64,000 nt of DNA from Alcanivorax sp. S6407 (lineage in GTDB: Bacteria > Pseudomonadota > Gammaproteobacteria > Pseudomonadales > Alcanivoracaceae), in contig NZ_JALKBH010000001.1 in assembly GCF_023016115.1 (NCBI RefSeq), forward strand, positions 496,001 to 560,000, in the 5' to 3' direction. Made by a program: the position numbers and the translations under genes. Below the pieces are notes generated by a model. That model worked only from the letters and a program-made list of their open reading frames with translations, was not told the origin of the DNA and searched no databases. Below are positions 28,038 through 36,367 of the stretch, piece after piece (position 1 is the stretch's first letter; every line of letters starts with the position of its first letter).

Positions 28038-29539
28038 CAGCCCGCCTTGCGGTTTTCCATGGTAACCGCCGGCACACCATAGAACTGTTCATGGATTTGC
28101 AAATAACGGTTCAACTCCGTATCCCAGAGGGTATCGTCCCAGCCCAGGGCTGCCTGGATCTGCTCGCGGCGGCGCTGAAGAATCGCTTCACCTGCACGGG
28201 GCTGAGTCAGCCCCAAACGGGTGCGACGCAACATCAGATCATCAAGATGCTGAACAGACTCCTGCGACAGTATCCAGGCGAAGAAGTCGTCGTCATCCTG
28301 ATTGGCATGCAGAAAATCATCTACCGCTGCAGGCGCCGCAGGGACCGGACTGTACATGGGCGCTTTGCTTTTCTGACCGCGGCGGTGGGTGGCCTCATCA
28401 ATAAGGCCGGTGGCCAGCAAGGCATCCAGTGCGATCAATCGGAATGTGGTCAGCTTGCCTCCACTGACGGTGACCACGCCGTTATCGCCCCATACAGCAT
28501 GATCGCGGCGCTCCTTGGAAGGATCCACGCCCTTGCCTGACGCGATCACCGGCCGCACACCGGCAATGGTGGCGAAGACATCATCACGGCTGATATCACG
28601 CCCGGGAAACTGACTGTTGATCAGCTTGAGCAGATAATCCACTTCCTGGCTGGATGCACTGGCTTCGATATCCATATCCTGGGGGTGGTCCAGATCGGTA
28701 GTGCCGACACAGGTGACACCTTCCCAGGGGAACACGAAGACCGGACGGCCATCATCAGGGTGCATGACAGTGAGGCAATCGTTCACCGGCAACCGCTGGG
28801 GATCCACAAACAGGTGACTGCCACGCAGCGGCCTTACCCTTGCCTCACTACCGGAGAAGCGGTCTGCCCAGGCGCCCGTGGCATTCACTACCTGACGAGC
28901 GCGCACCTTGCCAGTCTGGTCATTCGCCAGATCATGTAATGCGATGGTAAAACCGCCGTTTTCACGCTCAACCCTGGTGACTTGTAGATAATTGCCCGCC
29001 TCACCGCCACGACCACAGGCCTCCAGCAAGGTGCGCATGACCAGTCGGCAGTCATCGGTGAGCGCATCCGTGTAGCACATGGCCCCGGTGAGACCTTCAG
29101 CATTAAGGGCGGGAGCACGCTCCTTGACCTGTTGCAGGGAAAGGTAGCGATGATCTCGAATACCGGCGAGGAAATCATACAGCCACAGCACCGCTTTCAT
29201 GGGCCAACGTCCGGGAAAGACGCCCTTGCGGAGCGGAAACAGATAGGTGGCGCGCTCCACCAGCCCGGGTAATTCCTTGAGCAGACGCTCACGCTCGAGC
29301 AGGGAATGGCGAGTCAGCTTCACATCGCCCTGGGCGATATAGCGAAGCCCGCCATGGACCATTTTCGATGAACGGCTGGATGTCCCCCAGGCGTAATCAC
29401 GCTGTTCCACCAACAAAACCTTCAGGCCACGCCGGGCAGCTTCCAGCATGACTCCTGCGCCGGTAATCCCGCCGCCAATCACCAGCAGATCCCAGTCGTT
29501 ACTGGCCAGTTGGTCGATATTCTTGCGTTTGCCAAGCAT
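28037..29539 (-). CDS. glpD: FAD-dependent glycerol-3-phosphate dehydrogenase, GlpD family
   Basis: About 500 residues. The FAD-binding signature LLVIGGGITGAGV lies near residue 20, then RRGLKVLLVEQRDYAWGTSS, SSKMVHGGLRYIAQGD and GGKLTTFR, all GlpD-family blocks. It oxidises sn-glycerol 3-phosphate to dihydroxyacetone phosphate at the membrane and feeds electrons to quinone. Start ATG about 29539, two bases past the upstream stop, with AGGGA upstream; the extension to 29581 lies in the preceding gene. Here it would supply DHAP to the flavoprotein encoded just upstream. Confidence 0.88.
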   Translation of the reverse strand: MLGKRKNIDQLASNDWDLLVIGGGITGAGVMLEAARRGLKVLLVEQRDYAWGTSSRSSKMVHGGLRYIAQGDVKLTRHSLLERERLLKELPGLVERATYLFPLRKGVFPGRWPMKAVLWLYDFLAGIRDHRYLSLQQVKERAPALNAEGLTGAMCYTDALTDDCRLVMRTLLEACGRGGEAGNYLQVTRVERENGGFTIALHDLANDQTGKVRARQVVNATGAWADRFSGSEARVRPLRGSHLFVDPQRLPVNDCLTVMHPDDGRPVFVFPWEGVTCVGTTDLDHPQDMDIEASASSQEVDYLLKLINSQFPGRDISRDDVFATIAGVRPVIASGKGVDPSKERRDHAVWGDNGVVTVSGGKLTTFRLIALDALLATGLIDEATHRRGQKSKAPMYSPVPAAPAAVDDFLHANQDDDDFFAWILSQESVQHLDDLMLRRTRLGLTQPRAGEAILQRRREQIQAALGWDDTLWDTELNRYLQIHEQFYGVPAVTMENRKAG

Positions 29540-29541
29540 GT

Positions 29542-31155
29542 CTATTTCCCTGTGAGGTCCTGTTCGTCCTGAATCAGACAACCCGGATTCAGTTGCTTGT
29601 GGGGATCCATGATGTGTACCAGATCCCTGATCAGCTGCATGCCCTGCTCGCCCTTCTCATGATGCAGCCAGGGAGCATGATCCCTTCCTACGCCATGCTG
29701 ATGACTAATGGTGCCGCCATGGGCCACGATGGCCTCGCTGGCTGCCGTCTTCATGACCTGCCAGCGCTGCAGGGTTTTTTCGTAGCTGTCCGAACAACGG
29801 AACACGTAAGTGGTGTAGATACTGGAACCCTGCGGATACAGGTGTGACAGATGGGTAAAGACATGCACCTGTTCACCGTCGCCGGCACTGTCGCGTACCG
29901 CCTGTTCCATGGCGGTCATGGCGGAGGTGACCTGTTTCCAGTTCACTGCCGTTTCAAAGGTATCCACCACATAGCCATGTTCCCACAGCCCATGTCGCAA
30001 ATACGGAGACCGAAAGCGGGATTCTTCCCACTTGCGGCCCAACAGCTCGCCCACCATGACACCGCCGGCGGCCTTGATTCGCTGCTTGCAGGTGGCCAGC
30101 GTCTGCCGGGTCTGGGTTCTGTCGCCGGTGACACCGAAGGTGATCATGCACTTCTGGGAACCGCAGCCACGTACTGACAGATAGCGATGCAACAGGGATA
30201 CCAGTTTCTCATGGCCGGCCAGCATCAGGTGGGTACGGGTTTCTTCGGCATTGGAGACCCGCAACATGGAAAGCGGCAGGCGTGACTGGGTCAGGGAGCG
30301 AACCAGATCAACGGCCTGATCCCAGCTTGGTGCAAACGCTACCTGAAAGGTCTCGGTCTCCGGCAAGGGCGTGACCCGCACCTTGACCTCGGTAATCACC
30401 CCCAGTCGCCCCTCTGAACCCAGCACCATCTCTCTAACATCCGGGCCCGCGGACGACGCTGGAATAGCAGGAATCTCGAGGGTGCCACGGGGTGTTTCGA
30501 CCCGGCCGCCGGCAAACATCTGCTCGATACGGCCATAACGCATGGATTGCTGCCCACTGGAGCGGCTGGCTACCCAGCCCCCCACCGTGGACAGCTCCCA
30601 GGACTGGGGAAAATGGCCAAGGGTATAGCCCTTTTCCTTGAGCTGCTGCTCGACCTGCGGCCCGGGAGTGCCCGCCCCGAAGGTGGCAATCTGACTCTCA
30701 TGGTCCAGATCCAGCAAGGTGTTCATGCGCGCCAATGACAGTGTCAGAATGGGCTTTTCGCTGGCCTGCGGGTTGATGTGGCCGGCCACGGAGGTGCCGC
30801 CACCATAGGGGATCACGATAATATCCTGACCCGCAGCCCAGTCCAGCAGCTCTCTCACCTGGTCAGAGTTTTCTGGCTCGGCGACACCATCAGGGAAGTG
30901 GCCAAAAACGCCGGAACGCATGGCCAGCCAGTCAGGTAGGCTTTGTCCGCGCGCGTGGCGAACACGAATTTCTGCCCCGGTCTGGATCAGTGGGTGCGCG
31001 GCAAGGCGGGAATCGGGAACCTGGGCGACCACAGAGGCCAGCTCCACATCCTGTAATGGAGTGGCTGAACCTAGCCGGGACTGCAGAAATGTCAGCCCGG
31101 AAGGTTTGAGTGGGTATTCGTTGGCGCTATCGCCCCAGCCATTCCAGCGTCGCAT
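29542..31155 (-). CDS. Alkyldihydroxyacetonephosphate-synthase-like FAD protein
   Basis: 537 residues of the VAO/PCMH flavoprotein superfamily. The N-terminus MRRWNGWGD is characteristic of AGPS, the enzyme that swaps the acyl chain of acyl-DHAP for a fatty alcohol to form an ether bond. The FAD-binding loop is PYGGGTSVAG (about 117-126), followed by LSTVGGWVASRSSGQ and VLGSEGRLGVITE. The C-terminal GGTISHQHGVGRDHAPWL and MDPHKQLNPG match the AGPS active-site region. AGGAG lies eight bases before ATG 31155. A related D-lactate/glycolate oxidase function is the main alternative, but RWNGWG and the C-terminal block argue for AGPS. Confidence 0.8.
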   Translation of the reverse strand: MRRWNGWGDSANEYPLKPSGLTFLQSRLGSATPLQDVELASVVAQVPDSRLAAHPLIQTGAEIRVRHARGQSLPDWLAMRSGVFGHFPDGVAEPENSDQVRELLDWAAGQDIIVIPYGGGTSVAGHINPQASEKPILTLSLARMNTLLDLDHESQIATFGAGTPGPQVEQQLKEKGYTLGHFPQSWELSTVGGWVASRSSGQQSMRYGRIEQMFAGGRVETPRGTLEIPAIPASSAGPDVREMVLGSEGRLGVITEVKVRVTPLPETETFQVAFAPSWDQAVDLVRSLTQSRLPLSMLRVSNAEETRTHLMLAGHEKLVSLLHRYLSVRGCGSQKCMITFGVTGDRTQTRQTLATCKQRIKAAGGVMVGELLGRKWEESRFRSPYLRHGLWEHGYVVDTFETAVNWKQVTSAMTAMEQAVRDSAGDGEQVHVFTHLSHLYPQGSSIYTTYVFRCSDSYEKTLQRWQVMKTAASEAIVAHGGTISHQHGVGRDHAPWLHHEKGEQGMQLIRDLVHIMDPHKQLNPGCLIQDEQDLTGK

Positions 31156-31256
31156 GGAAAATTCTCCTGATTTTTTGGCATGTTAGCGCCGAATCAGGAC
31201 CGTTTCACTGGCGTCGCGGGACAGCTAATGAACTTTTTCGGACACGGATAAAAAGG

Positions 31257-32090
31257 TTATCCGCCCTTCAAAAGCCACTTTCGCCAGCCCTTGTGTCTTG
31301 CCTCGGAGCGGTCCTGCTCCAACTCACTCAACATGCTCTCAATGGAATCTGCCACCTGTTCGCGCAGCTCCCAACACGCATCCTTGTCATCAGAGCGTCC
31401 GGCCCAACACTCCGTGGAAATGGGTTTTCCGATCTGGAACCACAATGGCTCTGGCCTGGGCAGCAAAGTCGGCCCTACCCCCTTGCTCACCGGCATGAAC
31501 AGATCTCCATCTCGCAAAAATCTGTTTACCTTCTGATTCTTCAGAATACGCTTGCCCAGCCGGGAATGCTTGAACCCTTCACCATCAAACAGGATATCGT
31601 AAGTGAAGTCACAACCGGCTGAGGCGAAGGGCACAATGTCATAGCCATGGGCGATAGCCATGCGGGCAAAACCTGTGCGCTGTTTCCAGACCAGCTTGTG
31701 TGCTTCATCCTTGCGCATGGCGACTTCACGGGCGCCACCAGGAAACACCAGCACGTGCTGGCCACTTTCCATTAGTTCACGACAGTTTTCCGGCGTACCA
31801 TCCACAGCACCAAAGCGGGTAAGCAAGGGCCCCCAGCCCGGGACAGAAAAGTGGAAATGATCTCCCAGAGCCCGTGGGTATACGCCGGTTTCGCGATAGA
31901 GCTCTGCCACGAACAGGGGCGAGTCAATCAGACCATACAAACCGTGATTACCAACGAACAGAGATGGCCGTTGCGGATCCACGTTCTCCGCTCCACGTAA
32001 TTTCGGCGCAAAATACCAGCGCTGCATACGCAAGCGCTTATCCAGCGCCTTGAGAGATGGAGGGGTAAACGTCGAACTATTCACTGTCAA
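31257..32090 (-). CDS. PlsC/TMEM68-like lysophospholipid acyltransferase
   Basis: 277 residues. Acyltransferase motif I is FVGNHGLYGLIDSP and motif III is VFPGGAREVAMRKDE; the PGGARE form is the one found in DGAT2/TMEM68-type enzymes rather than classical PlsC (FPEGTR). Such enzymes acylate glycerolipids, including ether lipids in animals. It stands 101 bases upstream of the AGPS-like gene on the same strand, so it may supply acyl-DHAP or finish the product. Confidence 0.8.
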   Translation of the reverse strand: MTVNSSTFTPPSLKALDKRLRMQRWYFAPKLRGAENVDPQRPSLFVGNHGLYGLIDSPLFVAELYRETGVYPRALGDHFHFSVPGWGPLLTRFGAVDGTPENCRELMESGQHVLVFPGGAREVAMRKDEAHKLVWKQRTGFARMAIAHGYDIVPFASAGCDFTYDILFDGEGFKHSRLGKRILKNQKVNRFLRDGDLFMPVSKGVGPTLLPRPEPLWFQIGKPISTECWAGRSDDKDACWELREQVADSIESMLSELEQDRSEARHKGWRKWLLKGG

Positions 32091-32222
32091 AACGGTCCTT
32101 TGTAGGTGCGGTTGGCAAATTCAGGAGGCGGGACTTTACCAGCTTTTACATCGCCGCTATGGTTAAAACGAGCCTAAACCATTAAAAAAATCTTATACAT
32201 ATTTACCGTCCAAGGAGTTTCC

Positions 32223-32888
32223 ATGAAACGTTTTGCGGGTTCTCTGGTGCTTGCCAGTGCCGTGGCTATTACCGGCTGTAGCACAATCAATCCTTATACC
32301 GGGGAAAAGCAGACTTCCAAAGCCACTTCCGGCGCCGCCATTGGTGCCGTCGCCGGTGCCCTGATCGGTATCGCGACTTCCGATAGCGCCAAGGAACGTA
32401 AAGAACGCGCCCTGAAAGGTGCCGGCATCGGTGCTGTTGCCGGTGGCGGCGTTGGTTACTACATGGATGTTCAGGAAGCCAAGCTGCGCGAGAAAATGGA
32501 AGGCGCTGGCGTTTCCGTTACCCGTGACGGCGACAACATTATCCTGAACATGCCGGGCAACCTGACTTTCGATACTGACAGCAGCACTGTGAAGCCCACT
32601 TTCACACCTGTGCTGGATGCCGTTGCTGAGGTCCTGAAAGAATACAAATCCACCATGATTCAGGTGGCGGGCCATACTGACAGCACCGGCGGTGATCGCT
32701 ACAACCTGCTGCTGTCCCAGCAGCGTGCACAGGCCGTCGCCAACAAACTGGGCGGTTTTGGTGTCGAGCAAGTGCGTCTGGACGTGGTCGGCTTTGGCGA
32801 AACTCAGCCCATCGCCAGCAACGGCACTGCCAGCGGCCGTGAGCAGAACCGTCGTGTGGAATTGACCCTGGTTCCCTACACCGAATAA
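32223..32888 (+). CDS. OmpA-family outer-membrane lipoprotein, YiaD-like
   Basis: 221 residues. The lipobox ITGC lies at about residues 16-19, so the mature protein is lipidated at Cys19. A glycine-zipper region (SGAAIGAVAGALIGIA and GAGIGAVAGGGVGYY) is followed by an OmpA C-terminal peptidoglycan-binding domain (GHTDSTGGDRYNLLLSQQRA, GFGETQPIASN, NRRVELTL). It ties the outer membrane to the cell wall. AAGGAG precedes ATG 32223, and a strong terminator follows, so it is a single-gene unit. Confidence 0.92.
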   Translation: MKRFAGSLVLASAVAITGCSTINPYTGEKQTSKATSGAAIGAVAGALIGIATSDSAKERKERALKGAGIGAVAGGGVGYYMDVQEAKLREKMEGAGVSVTRDGDNIILNMPGNLTFDTDSSTVKPTFTPVLDAVAEVLKEYKSTMIQVAGHTDSTGGDRYNLLLSQQRAQAVANKLGGFGVEQVRLDVVGFGETQPIASNGTASGREQNRRVELTLVPYTE

Positions 32889-32903
32889 TCCGGTGCGATG
32901 ATC

Positions 32904-32938
32904 AAAAAAACGGCAGACCTGGTCTGCCGTTTTTTTTT
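32904..32938 (+). terminator. Rho-independent terminator of the OmpA-like gene
   Basis: A perfect stem ACGGCAGA / TCTGCCGT with a short loop, seven A before it and nine T after it, sixteen bases past the stop codon. Confidence 0.93.
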
Positions 32939-33066
32939 GGCCACTCCGCTGCCGCTCTTTTCAATGCCGTAACAAGATCCCGGATGCGGGATGGCCGACA
33001 CACAGGCATCATTGACTCATGTCGTCCTTTATCCGGCTGATGACAACACCAGCCGTAGTGATTGCC

Positions 33067-34119
33067 ATGAATAATGATCAACAACTCGACCTTCGCCGCT
33101 GGGAAATTCTGTCTTCACGGGCCCCCTGCCCGGATACACCGTTTTTTTACGGGGTCATCACCACTGGAATCCTGTGCCGCCCCGGATGCCCTTCACGCCG
33201 GCCCAGACAGGAAAATGTGCGCTTCTTTGATCATTACCAGGACGGACTTGAGGCCGGATATCGCCCCTGCAAGCGATGCCATCCACTTGATGACAACCAT
33301 CCCGATAACGTCCTGGCTTCCCGTATCGCCGAATGGATCGCTGCTCATCCCGAGGACTCAGATCTGAAATCCCTTGCTGCGGCCATGAATTACACATCTG
33401 CACATTTACACAAGGTGTTTAGCAAGGTGACAGGACTCTCTCCCTTCAAATACGCGAAAGTGCTGCGCCAGCAGCGCGTATACGCCAGCCTTGGATCCAG
33501 TCAGACCAGCACAGAAGTCATGGAGAAAGCAGGTTATCGCTCCAGCAGCCAGTTCTATGATGAATTCAGACAATTCAGTAGCCTGCCCCCAGGCAGCCAC
33601 CGCCAGGCGGGTAAGGGTGAGGTAATCACATTTGCCGCGGCAGATACCTCGCTGGGCTCCCTGGTGATCGCCGCCAGTGCGAAAGGGTTGTGCTGGATCT
33701 CTCTCGGTGAGGATGTTGAAAAGCAGGTGGATGATCTTCAACGCCACTTTGCCAATGCCTGCTTCTGTCCACCCGACGAGGGTTTCAATCACTGGATCAG
33801 CCAGGTGGCAGGCCTGGTAGAAGATCCCGCCCGCTCCCTGGATCTGCCTCTCGATATCAGAGGGACAGTGTTTCAATGTCAGGTCTGGGAAGCGTTACGG
33901 CAGATTCCGGTGGGAAGCACGCTGGATTATCAGCAACTGGCAGATCGAATCGGCAAACCCGGCGGCGCCCGTGCCGTAGCCAGAGCCTGTGCGACCAATG
34001 TGCTCGCGCTTGCCGTTCCCTGCCACCGGATCATCCGTCGGGATGGCAGTCTTTCAGGTTATCGCTGGGGGGTTGAGCGTAAAGCCGCACTGTTGAAGCG
34101 GGAAAAGCGCTCACGCTGA
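33067..34119 (+). CDS. ada: Ada: methylated-DNA repair protein and transcriptional activator
   Basis: 350 residues, the length of E. coli Ada (354). The N-terminal zinc domain carries ITTGILCRPGCPSRRP and GYRPCKRCHP, with four Cys including the methyl acceptor for phosphotriesters. An AraC-type helix-turn-helix follows (LHKVFSKVTGLSPFKY). The C-terminal O6-alkylguanine transferase holds the active-site LAVPCHRIIRRDG. Once methylated at the N-terminal Cys, Ada activates alkylation-repair genes. ATG 33067 is preferred over an upstream in-frame start at 33019. Confidence 0.94.
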   Translation: MNNDQQLDLRRWEILSSRAPCPDTPFFYGVITTGILCRPGCPSRRPRQENVRFFDHYQDGLEAGYRPCKRCHPLDDNHPDNVLASRIAEWIAAHPEDSDLKSLAAAMNYTSAHLHKVFSKVTGLSPFKYAKVLRQQRVYASLGSSQTSTEVMEKAGYRSSSQFYDEFRQFSSLPPGSHRQAGKGEVITFAAADTSLGSLVIAASAKGLCWISLGEDVEKQVDDLQRHFANACFCPPDEGFNHWISQVAGLVEDPARSLDLPLDIRGTVFQCQVWEALRQIPVGSTLDYQQLADRIGKPGGARAVARACATNVLALAVPCHRIIRRDGSLSGYRWGVERKAALLKREKRSR

Positions 34120-34127
34120 TCAGCGGA

Positions 34128-35369
34128 TTATCCGCCAGCCGGCACCTCTGAGCGACGTACAAGGCGCCAGGCGAGCAAGGTCAGTGGGGCCAACAACACC
34201 AACACCAGCAAATAGGGCCAGCGGTGATCAAGGGTGTACAACCCGGTACCCACCAGAGGGCCGAGAATGAAACCCAGTGCGGGACAGGCACTGGCAAGTC
34301 CGGCCACCCTGCCCTGTTCCTCATGGCTGACCCTCAGGCTGGCCAGCGCCATGATAGCCGGCATGCCAAAGCCCAGTCCCAGGCCGACCAGCAACACCGC
34401 ACTACTCATCAGCAGCTGTGACTGGGCCATCCACAGCAACAAGGCTCCGCCTCCAATCGCGGGCACAGCCATGCCGATCAACAATGTGGCCGGGGCGCGT
34501 AGCCATTGCACCACAATGATCTGGCCTGAAAGAGAGGTGATCGCCGCCGCCATCATGGTCATGCCCAGGGTGCGTGCCGCGGCCTGGGGGGACATGTGAA
34601 AGTGATCCTGAAACAGAAAGCCGAGGGTCTGCTGAATCAACGCAAAGCTCATGAACAGCATGACTCCCGTCATTAGCAGATCCCGGAGTCGAGGGTCGCC
34701 GTAGGCGCCCAGCCCCTTCTTGAGTGTCTGCACCAGGCTGAGTGTGTTTTTGGTCCGCACCTGTGGTGACTGGGGCAGGAAAATGGCCGTGCCGATGGCC
34801 ATCAACCCGGTTATTACTGAGACGACATAAAGCGGAAACACCAGCGTAACGGCAGCAAGGATGCCGCCTGAAACCGGGCCGATGACCGTTCCGAGATTGT
34901 TTGCCGCCCCGATCCTGCCCATGCCCTGGGTCCTTTGCTCCGGGGTGGTAATATCCGCTGTATAGGCCGCTGCCGCGGCGGGCGTGGCCGCCATGATGGC
35001 TGCCTGCAACATACGGCTGAGCACCAACCCTGCGACCAGCAACACTCCGGTCAGCCAGCCCTTCAGGCCGGCATGAAAAACCAGAGCAAACATCAGGGTG
35101 CCAAGGGAGTAGCCAGTCAGGCCTATGACCAGTACCGTCTTGCGACCCAGCGATTCACTCACCGTCCCCCACACTGGACTGGCCAGAGCAAAGACCAGCG
35201 CTGAACAGCTGATGATCAGCCCGACCTCCATCTCCGCCATGCCGGTAGCCCGGCCCAGTGACGGCAGCAAGGTAAAGACCAGGGTCTGCCCCAATGCGGT
35301 TGCTGCTACGGCCATCAGCAGGATTGAGTGTTGCAGGGCTGTCGCGTTAGGCTTGCCGCCATTCATCAT
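34128..35369 (-). CDS. MFS efflux transporter, TetA/multidrug type
   Basis: About 413 residues with 12 membrane segments. The loop motif SPVWGTVSESLGRKTVLVIG is the MFS motif A and GRIGAANNLGTVIGPVSGG is antiporter motif C, so it is probably a proton-driven drug exporter. The ATG at 35369 has AGGAT nine bases upstream. Its start lies 14 bases from the patatin start on the other strand, so the two share a very small divergent control region. Confidence 0.87.
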   Translation of the reverse strand: MMNGGKPNATALQHSILLMAVAATALGQTLVFTLLPSLGRATGMAEMEVGLIISCSALVFALASPVWGTVSESLGRKTVLVIGLTGYSLGTLMFALVFHAGLKGWLTGVLLVAGLVLSRMLQAAIMAATPAAAAAYTADITTPEQRTQGMGRIGAANNLGTVIGPVSGGILAAVTLVFPLYVVSVITGLMAIGTAIFLPQSPQVRTKNTLSLVQTLKKGLGAYGDPRLRDLLMTGVMLFMSFALIQQTLGFLFQDHFHMSPQAAARTLGMTMMAAAITSLSGQIIVVQWLRAPATLLIGMAVPAIGGGALLLWMAQSQLLMSSAVLLVGLGLGFGMPAIMALASLRVSHEEQGRVAGLASACPALGFILGPLVGTGLYTLDHRWPYLLVLVLLAPLTLLAWRLVRRSEVPAGG

Positions 35370-35383
35370 TGAGGAGCTATCCT

Positions 35384-36190
35384 GTGTCACTGCCCGCCCC
35401 TTCGCTGGCTGACTGGCTTTCCAGCCACCCATTCACTCTGGGGATGTCTTCCGGTTTTTTTGGTTTCTTTGCCCATTTTGGTGTGGTCAAAGCCCTGCGT
35501 GAAAGTGGTATCAGCCCAGACCGTTACACCGGCTCCAGTGCCGGTGCTCTGGTGGGTGCCTGTGTCGCCGCCGGCTGTCCCCTCGATACGCTGGAACAAC
35601 GCCTGCTGTCACTCAGTAAAAGTGATTTCTGGGATCCGGCCCCTGGTCTGGGTCTGCTTCAGGGCCGTCAGTTTCGTAGCCTGCTGTCAGATCTCCTGCC
35701 CGTAGAAGGACTTGCTGATACCCCGGTTCCTGTCGCCGTGTCCGCCTGGCATGGACGCAGCCGCCGCACCCGGGTGCTGCAAAGTGGCAATGCCGTTGAA
35801 GCGATCTATGCCTCTTGCGCCGTTCCCGGCCTGTTTCAACCGGCCAGCATCGACGGGCAGAAGTATTGGGATGGAGGCATCGCAGACCGCCACGGTCTGG
35901 CCAGCTGTTGGCCTGGCGAGCGGGTACTCTACCATCACTTGCAGTCCCGCTCCCCGTGGCGATCACGCCAAAGTGCAGCATTGATCCCGCCATTGCGCCC
36001 CAATCTGGTCACCCTGACGCTCGACGGACTTCCCCGAAGTGGTCCCAACAAGCTGGATCAAGGCTATGTGGCGCTTGAACATGCCTATCGCGCCACCTTA
36101 CAGGCACTACACCAACCCGTTACTCTGGGCCGAGTGCATGTGTTTGCCAATGACATGTTGGGTGCTGGATGCCAGGCGCCTGACGCTTGA
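35384..36190 (+). CDS. Patatin-like phospholipase
   Basis: About 268 residues. The catalytic dyad is visible: the nucleophile elbow GSSAG (TGSSAGALVGACV) and the Asp in DGG (YWDGGIADRHG). The oxyanion loop, usually GGGxRG, reads GFFGFFAHFG here, so it is atypical. Such enzymes release fatty acids from lipids. GAGGAG seven bases before a GTG at 35384 decides the start. The last eight codons lie in a GCGCCTGACGC-type repeat, so the C-terminus may have been replaced by repeat sequence. Confidence 0.8.
   Translation: MSLPAPSLADWLSSHPFTLGMSSGFFGFFAHFGVVKALRESGISPDRYTGSSAGALVGACVAAGCPLDTLEQRLLSLSKSDFWDPAPGLGLLQGRQFRSLLSDLLPVEGLADTPVPVAVSAWHGRSRRTRVLQSGNAVEAIYASCAVPGLFQPASIDGQKYWDGGIADRHGLASCWPGERVLYHHLQSRSPWRSRQSAALIPPLRPNLVTLTLDGLPRSGPNKLDQGYVALEHAYRATLQALHQPVTLGRVHVFANDMLGAGCQAPDA
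36168..36190. repeat. GCGCCTGACGC repeat at the patatin 3' end
   Basis: GATGCCAGGCGCCTGACGCT, overlapping the last patatin codons, resembles the copies at 36318-36358 and 37585-37672. Confidence 0.5.
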
Positions 36191-36317
36191 GGATAAATCG
36201 ACTACGCATGGCGCTTGTGTTTCCGCCATCGTTTCAGTCTTCGTCAGGCTTGACCTTTGATTCGTTCACCACTGAAGTCTTTCAGGCCAGGATTTGCCTT
36301 GCAGCGTGCGTACTTTC

Positions 36318-36358
36318 AAGCGTCAAGCGTCAGGCGTCGGGCGTCGGGCGTCGGGCGT
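36318..36358. repeat. Tandem GCGTCRG heptamer array
   Basis: About five and a half head-to-tail copies of a heptamer: GCGTCAA, GCGTCAG, then three GCGTCGG and a partial GCG. It lies just downstream of the ferritin-like gene; the reverse-complement motif lies on its other side. Confidence 0.75.
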
Positions 36359-36367
36359 TTCATCGAC

